NCBI GenBank assembly: GCA_947488845.1 | Contig: CANLBM010000003.1 | Coordinates: 124,001-188,000, forward strand | Reading direction: 5' to 3' | From: an uncultured Sphingomonadaceae bacterium | GTDB lineage: Bacteria > Pseudomonadota > Alphaproteobacteria > Sphingomonadales > Sphingomonadaceae | DNA length: 64,000 bases | In this document: positions 43,101 to 50,457 of the stretch, one piece after another | Numbering within the stretch: position 1 is the first letter of the stretch | How the letters are laid out: every line of letters starts with the position of its first letter | Translations under genes and position numbers: made by a program | The notes under the pieces: model-generated | Seen by the model: only the letters and a program-made list of their open reading frames with translations | What the model was told of the DNA's origin: nothing | Databases searched by the model: none

Positions 43101-44068
43101 GCAGTCGCGTGCAACGTCTCGCTGAGCGCCCACAGCCGTTCGGCATCCTCGTCAACGGTGATATGCGGTGCGCAGTGCATGAAGGATGGCGAGTCTTCTC
43201 CCGCCAGCTGCGCGACGTCGCAATCCTCGCAATAGACGCCCGGCATGTCGTCAAGCATCGGTGACGTGGCGGCCCACAAGCTCGTGGTACAGCCCTGGCT
43301 GGTGGTCTTGAATATCTCGGCAATCATCGGCGGTATCGTGCCGTCCTTGTTCAGCCACCCCAGTTCAACCTGCTCTTCCCGGGGCAGATGGCGCTGCAGC
43401 GGGGTGAAAATGCCGCCCGGATGGACCGAGAAGGCGCGACCGCCAAAGTCCTGCATACGGCGGCTCAACGCGTTGGCGAACAAGGCATTGGCGCTCTTGG
43501 CCTGAGCATAAGCCACCCATTTATTATAGTCGCTCTTTTCGAACTGGATATCATCCCACAACAGGCCGTTGCGCTTGTGGGCGACCGAGGAGAGCGCGAC
43601 CACGCGGGGCGCGGGGGCTTTCTCGAGCAAGGGCATCAGCGCCTTGGTCAGCGCGAAATGACCCATGTGATTGACGCCGAACTGGCTTTCCCATCCGGGT
43701 CCGACCCGCTCGAGTGGACAAGCCATGATGCCGGCATTGTTGATCAGCAGATCCAGCGCATCGATATCGCCGGCCACCGAGGCAGCGAAGCTGCGCACCG
43801 AAGCGAGATCGGCAAGGTCCATTTTTGCCGAAGAGACATTGCCATCGACGCTGGTCAGATTTTCGCTTGCCTTGGCCGGATCGCGAACCGGCACGATAAC
43901 CGTCGCGCCTGCACCCGCCAGCGCGCGGGTGGTTTCCAGACCAATGCCGGAATAGCCGCCGGTAACGATGGCGGTCTTGCCGGACAGATCAATGCCGGCG
44001 AGTATTTCATGCGGCTCGCTTTTCGCGTGAAATCCCGAGCCGAGAGGTTTCTGGTCTGCTGCTGCCAT
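43097..44068 (-). CDS. Short-chain dehydrogenase/reductase
   Basis: A 323-residue NAD(P)-dependent oxidoreductase, read from MAAADQKPLGSGFHAKSE after an AAGGAAACACC leader. It has the cofactor motif TGGYSGIGLETTRAL (TGxxxGIG), NNAGIMACPLERVG (NNAG), VALSSVAHKRN (catalytic Ser), YAQAKSANALFANAL (YxxxK) and a long C-terminal extension. It resembles retinol/WW-domain-oxidoreductase-like SDRs. The frame is open further upstream, but the first 15 codons (MDPGLRRGTKRRK) are a read-through of repeat B and not protein. Confidence 0.92.
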   Translation of the reverse strand: MAAADQKPLGSGFHAKSEPHEILAGIDLSGKTAIVTGGYSGIGLETTRALAGAGATVIVPVRDPAKASENLTSVDGNVSSAKMDLADLASVRSFAASVAGDIDALDLLINNAGIMACPLERVGPGWESQFGVNHMGHFALTKALMPLLEKAPAPRVVALSSVAHKRNGLLWDDIQFEKSDYNKWVAYAQAKSANALFANALSRRMQDFGGRAFSVHPGGIFTPLQRHLPREEQVELGWLNKDGTIPPMIAEIFKTTSQGCTTSLWAATSPMLDDMPGVYCEDCDVAQLAGEDSPSFMHCAPHITVDEDAERLWALSETLHATA

Positions 44069-44087
44069 TTGGTGTTTCCTTCTTTTA

Positions 44088-44173
44088 GTGCCCCGGCGAA
44101 GGCCGGGGTCCATCTCCCACCATTGCGTCTAGCCGCGCTATTTGGAGTTGGGCACCTGCCTACGCAGGTGCAC
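44088..44173. repeat. Palindromic repeat family B, copy 1
   Basis: An 86-base element with two hairpins: CCCCGGCGAAGGCCGGGG at its left and GCACCTGCCTACGCAGGTGC at its right, with GGGTCCATCTC and TTGGGCACC in between. Copy 2 is at 46479-46564, the same length. Read on the minus strand it encodes the spurious MDPGLRRG. Confidence 0.85.
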
Positions 44174-44199
44174 TATACAACAAGCGTCTCCAATCAAAC

Positions 44200-45321
44200 T
44201 CAAGCCTTCAAACCGACAATCTCCGAAACCGGCATATATTCATAGCCCAAATCCTCGGCGACGGCCTTGTATGTGACCTGACCATTCCAGACATTCAGGC
44301 CCTGGGCAAGATGCGCGTCGTCCCGCAGCGCCGCTTCCCAGCCCTTGTCGGCAATCGCCAGCGTGTGGGGCAGGGTCACATTGTTGAGCGCATAGGTCGA
44401 GGTGCGGGAGACCGCGCCGGGCATATTGGCGACACAATAATGGACGATATCATCGACGACATAGGTCGGGTCTTCGTGAGTGGTCGCCCTGGAGGTTTCG
44501 AAACAGCCGCCCTGGTCGATCGCCACATCGCAGAGCACCGAGCCGGGCCGCATGGACTTCAGCATTTCGCGGGTCACCAGCTTGGGTGCCTCTGCGCCCG
44601 GAATCAGCACGGCCCCGATGACGAGGTCCGCTTCGGCAACGCATTCGGCGAGATTGGCCTTGTTCGAGAAGCGGGTCTTGGCGCGCGATTCGAAATGGGT
44701 GCCGACCGATTCCAGCACATCCGGATCGCGGTCGAGGATTGTCACATCCGCACCGAGGCCGGCGGCCATTTGCGCGGCGTTGAAACCGACGACACCGCCG
44801 CCGATGATCGTGACCTTGCCGGGGGCAACGCCGGGCACGCCGCCGAGCAATATGCCGCGGCCGCCATGGGCTTTTTCCAGCGCCGTTGCACCAGCCTGGA
44901 TCGACATCCGTCCGGCGACCTGGCTCATCGGCTTGAGCAGCGGCAATCCGCCGGTGCCGGTGACCGTCTCATAGGCAATGCAGATCGCCCTGGATTTGAC
45001 CAGGTCTGCGGTCTGTTCCGGATCGGGCGCGAGGTGGAGATAGGTGAACAAGATCTGGCCTTCGCGCAGCATCGCCCGTTCGACCGCCTGCGGCTCCTTG
45101 ACCTTGACCACCATGTCGCATTTTTCGAAGATATCGGCAGGGGTCGAAGCAATGGTTGCGCCGGCATCGATATATTCCGAATCTTCGGCGCCAATGCCAA
45201 GGCCTGCGCCGGTTTCGACCAGCACATCATGGCCATGGGCGACCAGTTCGCGGACCGATTCCGGGGTCAGGCCGACCCGATATTCGTGATTCTTGATTTC
45301 CCTAGGGGTTCCGACGCGCAT
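44200..45321 (-). CDS. ald: Alanine dehydrogenase
   Basis: Interconverts L-alanine and pyruvate with NAD and ammonia. At 373 residues it has the family length and the start [23 protein letters not shown]. The substrate residues are in MVVKVKEPQ (Lys) and [11 protein letters not shown] (His). [20 protein letters not shown] and the Rossmann [30 protein letters not shown] follow. The C-terminus [29 protein letters not shown] (read in parts) is characteristic. Monocistronic; the repeat B element lies just downstream. Confidence 0.96.
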   Translation of the reverse strand: MRVGTPREIKNHEYRVGLTPESVRELVAHGHDVLVETGAGLGIGAEDSEYIDAGATIASTPADIFEKCDMVVKVKEPQAVERAMLREGQILFTYLHLAPDPEQTADLVKSRAICIAYETVTGTGGLPLLKPMSQVAGRMSIQAGATALEKAHGGRGILLGGVPGVAPGKVTIIGGGVVGFNAAQMAAGLGADVTILDRDPDVLESVGTHFESRAKTRFSNKANLAECVAEADLVIGAVLIPGAEAPKLVTREMLKSMRPGSVLCDVAIDQGGCFETSRATTHEDPTYVVDDIVHYCVANMPGAVSRTSTYALNNVTLPHTLAIADKGWEAALRDDAHLAQGLNVWNGQVTYKAVAEDLGYEYMPVSEIVGLKA

Positions 45322-45407
45322 GGGGAGGCTCCTGTTCTATTGAGTCTATAGATTTTGCATTACCAGCAAATGACGGCCCGCGCGAGACGCTTTGTAATAT
45401 TATTGCT

Positions 45408-46397
45408 CTATTCTGAAACTTTCCTAATCGGCACGGGGACGGTGCAAATATTGCCATAGCCGCCATGCGCCTCGATATATTGCAGCAGTGCCGGGCTGTA
45501 GCTGGCGAGATATTCGTAAGCCGGTTGATCGGCGAGCGGCAATTCGCTCGCCAGCCTGATCGATTCGATCTCGGTATATTGCGACTTGTCGGCATAGAAG
45601 CCGCCCGGCCCGGTGCCGGGCGAGAGATCCTGCAAATGCTCCAGCCCGTCGATCACCCGGCCGACCATGCCGAAGGTCGTGTCGAGACTGCGCGCCGCTT
45701 CGCCGGTGATCACCGATATTTCCGCGCCGGTCCCGGCGTCGGGCGGATCATAATGGGCTGGCGACAGCGACCCGCGACAGGTCAGCGGATAATAGCGAAG
45801 CTCGCCGTCCACGGTCTTGCTGCCGATCGGCCAGCCACCGCCGAAACCGACTATCTGCGCTCCTGTATTCTCGTAGATCATCTTCATCAGCGGCCGGATT
45901 TCGGTGCCCTGATACTGGTTGCTGTAATCGACCGCCGCCTTGAGCGCCGCCATGTCGGCGTCGCGTTTCACCCCGAGCGCGGCATTATAATATTCGCTCT
46001 CAGGAACGGTCTCGAGGCCTTTCGGGAGCTTCTTGGCGTCGGGATTGCCACCAAATTGGGTGACAAAATCCCTGGCGACGCGGTAGATCTTGGTGCCGTC
46101 CCACCAGCGGGTGCGGGCCAAGGTCCGGACGTTGCGGACATGGCCGCCGGACAGGCTGGCCGGGAGCAACTGGATCACCGCCTGGCGTTTGCTGCCGTCG
46201 GGCGCATCGGGAAGGGTCATCACCATCAGGTCGGTGAGCGGGACGGGCAGCCAATGTTCGGCCGGAGCGGCAGCGAGGATTTCGCCGGGGCTTTGTTCTG
46301 CGATTTCTTCCTGCGCCAGTGCCGGGGCTGCCAGTGAAAAACAGACCAGGACAAGCGACGAAAAGACCATGCGTGCTGATCGAAAATAATGTTTCAT
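45408..46397 (-). CDS. Periplasmic cyclophilin-type peptidyl-prolyl isomerase A
   Basis: A 329-residue exported protein with signal peptide (cleavage after APALAQ, about residue 29). The cyclophilin domain spans the middle and end: HVRNVRTLARTRWWDGTKIYRVARDFVTQFGGNP holds the Arg and Phe of the active site (canonical YDGTTFHRVIPGFMIQGGD), then DAGTGAEISVITGEAARSLDTTFGMVGRVIDGLEHLQDL. About 70 residues are inserted between the two halves, more than in a minimal cyclophilin. It helps fold exported proteins. A paralogue lies at 46840-47886. The last residues (NICTVPVPIRKVSE) are shared with it. Confidence 0.9.
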   Translation of the reverse strand: MKHYFRSARMVFSSLVLVCFSLAAPALAQEEIAEQSPGEILAAAPAEHWLPVPLTDLMVMTLPDAPDGSKRQAVIQLLPASLSGGHVRNVRTLARTRWWDGTKIYRVARDFVTQFGGNPDAKKLPKGLETVPESEYYNAALGVKRDADMAALKAAVDYSNQYQGTEIRPLMKMIYENTGAQIVGFGGGWPIGSKTVDGELRYYPLTCRGSLSPAHYDPPDAGTGAEISVITGEAARSLDTTFGMVGRVIDGLEHLQDLSPGTGPGGFYADKSQYTEIESIRLASELPLADQPAYEYLASYSPALLQYIEAHGGYGNICTVPVPIRKVSE

Positions 46398-46478
46398 GCA
46401 ATTCCTGCCTCGTTGAGCTTTACAAACTTTACAGTGTTAAGAAAAAGAAAGCCCAGTCCCCCTGAACAAGCGGTTTTC

Positions 46479-46564
46479 GTGCCCCGGCGTAGGCCGGGGT
46501 CCATCTCCCGAGCGAGCGGCCAGACGCAATGGCGAGAGATGGGCACCTGCCTGCGCAGGTGCAC
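46479..46564. repeat. Palindromic repeat family B, copy 2
   Basis: An 86-base element with the same two hairpins as the copy at 44088-44173 (CCCCGGCGTAGGCCGGGG and GCACCTGCCTGCGCAGGTGC). The hairpin loops differ and the middle segment differs most, while the ends are conserved. Confidence 0.88.
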
Positions 46565-46763
46565 CTGAAGCGCAAAGTGGTTTCACATCACGTCCCTTCT
46601 CAAATGGGTCACACAGGGTCACACCCCCTATTGCAAAGAAAAATTCGTGTCCCGAAATTGCTGAAAACCGCGGTCGGGAGGCTGTTGGGGCAGAGGAAAT
46701 GAAGAGTTGTAGCATGGGGCGAGAATAACCGATGTTGCGTGGTGTAGGAAAGGCCATTTTCAT

Positions 46764-46834
46764 CCGTTAGTCCTGAGCTTGTCGAAGGACGCCTTGCGAC
46801 TGTATGCGTGGTTCGACAGGCTCACCACTAACGG
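46764..46834. repeat. Palindromic repeat family A, copy 2
   Basis: 71 bases starting CCGTTAGTCCTGAGCTTGTC and ending GTTCGACAGGCTCACCACTA followed by ACGG. Close to the reverse complement of copy 3 at 47907-47977; the two flank the cyclophilin B gene in inverted orientation. Confidence 0.9.
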
Positions 46835-46839
46835 ATAAC

Positions 46840-47886
46840 TCACTCCTCCTTAACCCGTCGCACCGGCACCGGGATATTGCAGATATCCGCGCCGCCCGCC
46901 GGCTTGATAAAAAACGGATCGCGGCGATTCGCGCGGGCGTCGGCATATTTGGCGAAAGCTTCGCCTGCGGTATCGAGATATTCGAAGGCGGGCGGCGCAT
47001 CTTCGGCCAGCGCATCACCCAGCCGGATCGACAGGATCGGCATGCGCTTGCTGGCGTCCTCGTAAAATCCCAGCTGCCCCTTGCCGCGCGGCAGGCTGGA
47101 GAGATGTTCGATCCCCGCGACCACCCGTCCGACCACCGCGATATTGCGATCCAGATGGCGTGGCGCATGACCGATCACGGTGTAAAGCTCGGCGCCGCTG
47201 CCGGTGTCCGGGGACAGGTTCCGCCCGACACCGACCGCGCCGTAGCAGTGGACAGGCCAGATTGTTTCGTCTTTCCCCGACACCGGCCATCCCGCGTTGA
47301 AGCCGGTAACAACGTCATATGCATCGGCGCGCTTCAGTCCCTGTGGAAGTTGATCATATGCCTGCTGGTATTGCTCATCATCCAATTGCGAGTATTTGAA
47401 AGCAGCGACAGCCGACGGAAAATCAGATGTCACATAAAAGTCAGCGCGACCTTTGCTTTTAACCGCATATTCACTCTCGGGCACCGTCTCCAAACCCTCC
47501 GGCAAAGCCTTCTGCTCGGTCTCGCCGGACTCCGGATTGTCGTAACCGGCATCGCCCCATTGCACGACATAATTGTCCTGCACGCGATTTATTGACGTGC
47601 CGTCCCACCAGTGCGCGGCGGCGAGCTTGCGGATATTGCGGATCCAGCCCTGCGAAAAGGGGTCGGACATCAGCTGGATGATTACGCGGCGGGCATTGCC
47701 CTCCGCGTCGCTTGCGAGGTCCATGACCAGCAGGTCGCTGGGCGCGATTTTTACCCAGTCGCTAGCCGGGGCGGCATCGACTATTGCATTGGGGCTGGGA
47801 TATTCCGGCTTGTCGGCGTCCTGGGCGAGGGCGGGTGCCGTGATGGCAAGCGCCGCGAGCGATGCGATGGAGAGCAATTTGTTCAT
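46840..47886 (-). CDS. Periplasmic cyclophilin-type peptidyl-prolyl isomerase B
   Basis: A 348-residue exported paralogue of the downstream gene: signal peptide ending APALAQ (about residue 22), then WIRNIRKLAAAHWWDGTSINRVQDNYVVQWGD, the active-site Arg/Phe region, and TGSGAELYTVIGHAPRHLDRNIAVVGRVVAGIEHLSSLPRG, the second half. The insert between the two halves is again long, and GLETVPESEY and the C-terminal NIPVPVRRVKEE are shared with paralogue A. It is enclosed by two copies of repeat A, in opposite orientation. Confidence 0.9.
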   Translation of the reverse strand: MNKLLSIASLAALAITAPALAQDADKPEYPSPNAIVDAAPASDWVKIAPSDLLVMDLASDAEGNARRVIIQLMSDPFSQGWIRNIRKLAAAHWWDGTSINRVQDNYVVQWGDAGYDNPESGETEQKALPEGLETVPESEYAVKSKGRADFYVTSDFPSAVAAFKYSQLDDEQYQQAYDQLPQGLKRADAYDVVTGFNAGWPVSGKDETIWPVHCYGAVGVGRNLSPDTGSGAELYTVIGHAPRHLDRNIAVVGRVVAGIEHLSSLPRGKGQLGFYEDASKRMPILSIRLGDALAEDAPPAFEYLDTAGEAFAKYADARANRRDPFFIKPAGGADICNIPVPVRRVKEE

Positions 47887-47906
47887 GCAAAATTTCCCGT
47901 TTCTTG

Positions 47907-47977
47907 CCGTTAGTGGTGAGCCTGTCGAACCACGCTGTTCGTCGCGGGGCGTCCTTCGACAGGCTCAGGACTAACGG
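47907..47977. repeat. Palindromic repeat family A, copy 3
   Basis: 71 bases, starting CCGTTAGTGGTGAGCCTGTC and ending CTTCGACAGGCTCAGGACTA followed by ACGG. Almost identical to the reverse complement of copy 2 outside the loop. Confidence 0.9.
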
Positions 47978-48106
47978 ATCATATTCCCAACATTCCGTTC
48001 TTCACCACCCTATCCACACACTATCGCTTGCGAAAGCGCGAATCCCCCATTAGGGAAGCCTCGCTGTCTGAACTTCGACCATATTCACGGGTCAGGCGGT
48101 ATTTGC

Positions 48107-48194
48107 GGAGCCGTGGCAGAGTGGTCGATCGCGCACGCTTGGAAAGCGTGTATAGGGCAACCTATCGAGGGTTCGAATCCCTCCGGCTCCGCCA
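48107..48194 (+). tRNA. tRNA-Ser (anticodon GGA)
   Basis: Acceptor stem GGAGCCG (48107-48113) pairs with CGGCTCC (48184-48190), discriminator G, encoded CCA (48192-48194). The anticodon arm reads CGCTTGGAAAGCG, with GGA at the tip, and a long variable arm (TGTATAGGGCAACCTATCGA) is typical of serine tRNAs. T arm GGGTTCGAATCCC is intact. The right flank begins the accessory region of the window. Confidence 0.97.
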
Positions 48195-48289
48195 CTTTCC
48201 TGTACGCCGGAATCCTGTGTTTCTGCATGTTTCGAAAATGGGACGTTAAGCGTTGCGGTTCCAATGGCGTATCCGGGAGAAAGACCATC

Positions 48290-48535
48290 TGCTTGGGCAA
48301 TGATTGCGTTACCACCGGGAGAACCGAGTGCTGCGACTACATTTCCTGGCCTGTCGAGCAGTATCGTCGGCGACATCGATGACCGTGGACCTTTGCCTCC
48401 TGCAACGGCGTTCGCAGCAGCGCGGCCTTCGCTATCCGCCGGCAAAAATGCGAAGTCGGTCAGTTGATTGTTGAGGAAGAAGCCGCCGACGGTGCGACCC
48501 GATCCGAAACAGGGTTCGATGGTCCTCGTCATTGT
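48290..48535 (-). pseudogene. ggt: Gamma-glutamyltransferase fragment
   Basis: A frame of about 80 codons matching only an internal stretch of the small subunit of Ggt: FGSGRTVGGFFLNNQLTDFAF, NAVAGGKGPRSSMSPTILL, and ALGSPGGNAIIA. A complete enzyme has about 550-600 residues with a signal peptide and a catalytic Thr, none of which are here. Homology ends abruptly at NAIIA (about 48296), and upstream of TIEPC the sequence no longer fits. The copy keeps the reading frame, so the deletion may be recent. It lies about 100 bases beyond tRNA-Ser. Confidence 0.75.
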
Positions 48536-48875
48536 GACAATATTTTCGTGTTGGAGCGGGGATATGTAGTGATTGTGATGCTTGCAATGTTCAAGGCAAC
48601 CACCAGGTTTGGAATCCCGCAGGCTTATATTCAGAACTGGCGTTGGCGCAGCAGTTCTCCACATAGGCGATCAGGTCCTCGGGTGTGCCGTTGTCGTTGA
48701 TCGGCTCGGGTAATTTGCAGGAGATTTTAAAATCGATGAGGCTCCGTCCCCATTTGCGAGTGATAGCAACCATTTCAAGTTCATTCCCAATATAGAGGCT
48801 CGAACAATTCGACCGTTTACTGGGGCAACTATGGAGAGGCTTTGTAACTCTAAGACGTCACGATCGCAGTGATTA

Positions 48876-48928
48876 GGTATCAAATGTACAGTCTCTGGTT
48901 TATCTGACTATTTTGATACAATTGAGAC
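48876..48928 (+). promoter_or_regulatory. Shared motifs upstream of the secreted-protein gene at 49022
   Basis: GGTATCAAA (48876-48884) and, 28 bases further, TTGATACAATTGAGAC (48913-48928). The latter 16 bases recur exactly at 54102-54117 before the autotransporter, and GGTATCAAA recurs at 54044. The site lies 94-146 bases before the start codon at 49022. Confidence 0.45.
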
Positions 48929-49021
48929 CTCGCGCAACATCGTCTGGAAAACTTCCTGCTCCATCTTGGGATTGTCCGCTTGAAGGCTGGCAGCAATTAA
49001 ATGACCAAATGGAGAATTTAA

Positions 49022-49345
49022 ATGACTAAAATCAAACTGGTTGCGTCGCTCGCCGCCATTGTGCTTGCGACTGGTGTCTCTGTCGCGCCGACCCAGGCTC
49101 AAGACACGAATGCTCGCGGATCAGCCGCGACAATGACGCCAACGGTCCAGTCTATGCCGAAAGTGCGTACCGTTAAACCACGTCCGGCGACGCCGCGCGG
49201 GATGAAGGTGCAGGCCAATGGAGCAACCCGATCCAATGGCTTCGAAAATACGGCACCAGCATGGACCGCCGGTTGCTATGCAGAATTCGGGCCCAGCGCG
49301 AGCAATCCGGATGCTGCGCTTCTGCAGAAATGTCTCGATAGCTAG
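49022..49345 (+). CDS. Small secreted protein of unknown function
   Basis: A 107-residue exported protein with signal peptide ending PTQAQ (about residue 26), then a Pro/Arg/Ala-rich linker and a Cys-bounded C-terminal domain, CYAEFGPSASNPDAALLQKCLDS, whose two cysteines likely bridge. A GGAG box lies 8 bases before the ATG. No family recognised. It shares a 16-base upstream motif with the autotransporter at 54249. Confidence 0.7.
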   Translation: MTKIKLVASLAAIVLATGVSVAPTQAQDTNARGSAATMTPTVQSMPKVRTVKPRPATPRGMKVQANGATRSNGFENTAPAWTAGCYAEFGPSASNPDAALLQKCLDS

Positions 49346-49421
49346 GAAATCCAGAACTGGCCTTTCCCGAAACGGCTACACATAGTTGCGTTTCTCCTGT
49401 GATCCGTTTTCAGGACCAGCC

Positions 49422-49452
49422 AACGGGGTCGCGAAGAATAGGCGACCCCGTT
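49422..49452 (+). other. Perfect hairpin between two small genes
   Basis: AACGGGGTCGC (49422-49432) and GCGACCCCGTT (49442-49452), a perfect 11-base stem with a 9-base loop. It is followed by TGTGATGG and not by T residues, so it is only terminator-like. It lies between the stop at 49345 and the next start at 49485, and could act as a transcript end or attenuator. Confidence 0.6.
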
Positions 49453-49484
49453 GTGATGGACGTGAATTCTCTCGAGAGACCCCA

Positions 49485-49706
49485 ATGAAAAGCGAAGAGA
49501 TCATGCGTAACCACATACTGTCTGCCCTCGCGATTTTAACGACCGGCTCAGACGCTAGAAATGGTTTCTCGGTTCGGCCGTTAAAGCCGCTGCGCAAAGT
49601 AGAATGTGCGGACGGAACAACGTTCGAACTCGGAGACGAAGTGACAGACGTTATCGCCTGCTACGGGCATGGCGGCGTAAAAAAATTGCACAGGTCGGAC
49701 GATTAG
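49485..49706 (+). CDS. Small protein, unknown
   Basis: A 73-residue frame from ATG (MKSEEIMRNHILSALAILTT). After a short hydrophobic part the sequence is PLKPLRKVECADGTTFELGDEVTDVIACYGHGGVKKLHRSDD, with Cys residues spaced as in small bound-metal or disulfide proteins. No signal peptide, no family recognised. The start is uncertain; the same frame is open 33 codons upstream. It lies just before the convergent response regulator gene. Confidence 0.35.
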   Translation: MKSEEIMRNHILSALAILTTGSDARNGFSVRPLKPLRKVECADGTTFELGDEVTDVIACYGHGGVKKLHRSDD

Positions 49707-49746
49707 AACCGGAGGCATGCGATAGCTACGTTACCGACAGACCCCC

Positions 49747-50457
49747 TCACTCGAAGACATAGCCCAAACCGCGAACCGTTCGAATCACTTCCGGCTTTGT
49801 TGGATTCGCCTCTATCTTGCGGCGGATTCGGGAAATTCGCAGGTCAATGGATCTGTCGAACGGTTCCCAACCTCTGTCGTGCGCTTGTTCAAGCAACTGA
49901 TCCCGGTTTAAGATTCGCCCTCTATTTTCAACAAACACCCGCAGCAGGCTGAATTCCATCGCGGTAATTGCGATTTCATTGCTATCTGCACCGTAGAGCT
50001 TTGCGCCGTCAATATCCAAGCGGCATTGTCCGATGGCCACCGTACCATCTATCCGAACCTTCTGCTTCACCGCTTCACTGGAGAAGATTTGCCGCCTTAG
50101 AGCCGCCTTGATACGAGCTTCAAGCTCGCGCAGATCAACGGGTTTGCCGACATAGTCGTCGGCGCCCATTTCCAGTCCCAACACCCGGTCGATGACATCG
50201 ACCGCTGCCGTCAGCATAATGACCGGAACGGTCGATGATGTGCGCAATTCCCGGAGCGCCGACAATCCGTCCATACCCGGCATATTGACGTCCAGAATGA
50301 TAAGATCAGGCACTTCAACTTCTACAGCGGCCAACAGCATTCTGGCGTCAGACGCCTGAACTGTTTCAAATCCGCGCTCCGTTAGATATTCGCATATCAT
50401 CTCGCGCAAATGGGGTTCGTCATCACACACGAGAATGCGCGTCGTCCGGTCATTCAT
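49747..50457 (-). CDS. OmpR-family response regulator
   Basis: A 236-residue DNA-binding regulator. The receiver has acidic residues DDE, the phosphoacceptor Asp56 in LIILDVNMPGMDG, Thr in MLTAA and Lys in GKPVDLRELEARI. The winged-helix effector (about 130-236) has LTAMEFSLLRVFVENRGRILNRDQLLEQAH and ends with FDRSIDLRISRIRRKIEANP...IRTVRGLGYVFE. Overlaps the hybrid kinase gene stop by 4 bases, so both are made from one transcript. Likely regulates the nearby secreted-protein and autotransporter genes (inference from motifs). Confidence 0.94.
   Translation of the reverse strand: MNDRTTRILVCDDEPHLREMICEYLTERGFETVQASDARMLLAAVEVEVPDLIILDVNMPGMDGLSALRELRTSSTVPVIMLTAAVDVIDRVLGLEMGADDYVGKPVDLRELEARIKAALRRQIFSSEAVKQKVRIDGTVAIGQCRLDIDGAKLYGADSNEIAITAMEFSLLRVFVENRGRILNRDQLLEQAHDRGWEPFDRSIDLRISRIRRKIEANPTKPEVIRTVRGLGYVFE

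Larger units (their letters stand above)
46398..46839. other. Repeat-rich intergenic region
   Basis: The 442 bases between the two cyclophilin genes hold repeat B copy 2 and repeat A copy 2 and no convincing gene. Between them is a stretch with GTCACACAGGGTCACACC (a direct repeat of GGGTCACAC at about 46605-46625). Confidence 0.7.
48195..49021. other. Gene-poor region with decayed sequence
   Basis: 827 bases between the tRNA and the secreted-protein gene. It contains the gamma-glutamyltransferase remnant (listed separately) and a 60-codon minus-strand frame at 48591-48773 (MVAITRKWGRSLIDFKISCK..., with a Cys pair NCCANASSEYK) that is not recognisable and overlaps the broken gene's side. It could be part of the same decayed insert. 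Confidence 0.5.

Noticed and set aside
44069..44113. 15-codon N-terminal extension of the SDR (MDPGLRRGTKRRKHQ)
   Set aside because: It is encoded by repeat B, and the ATG at 44068 has its own AAGGA ribosome-binding site.
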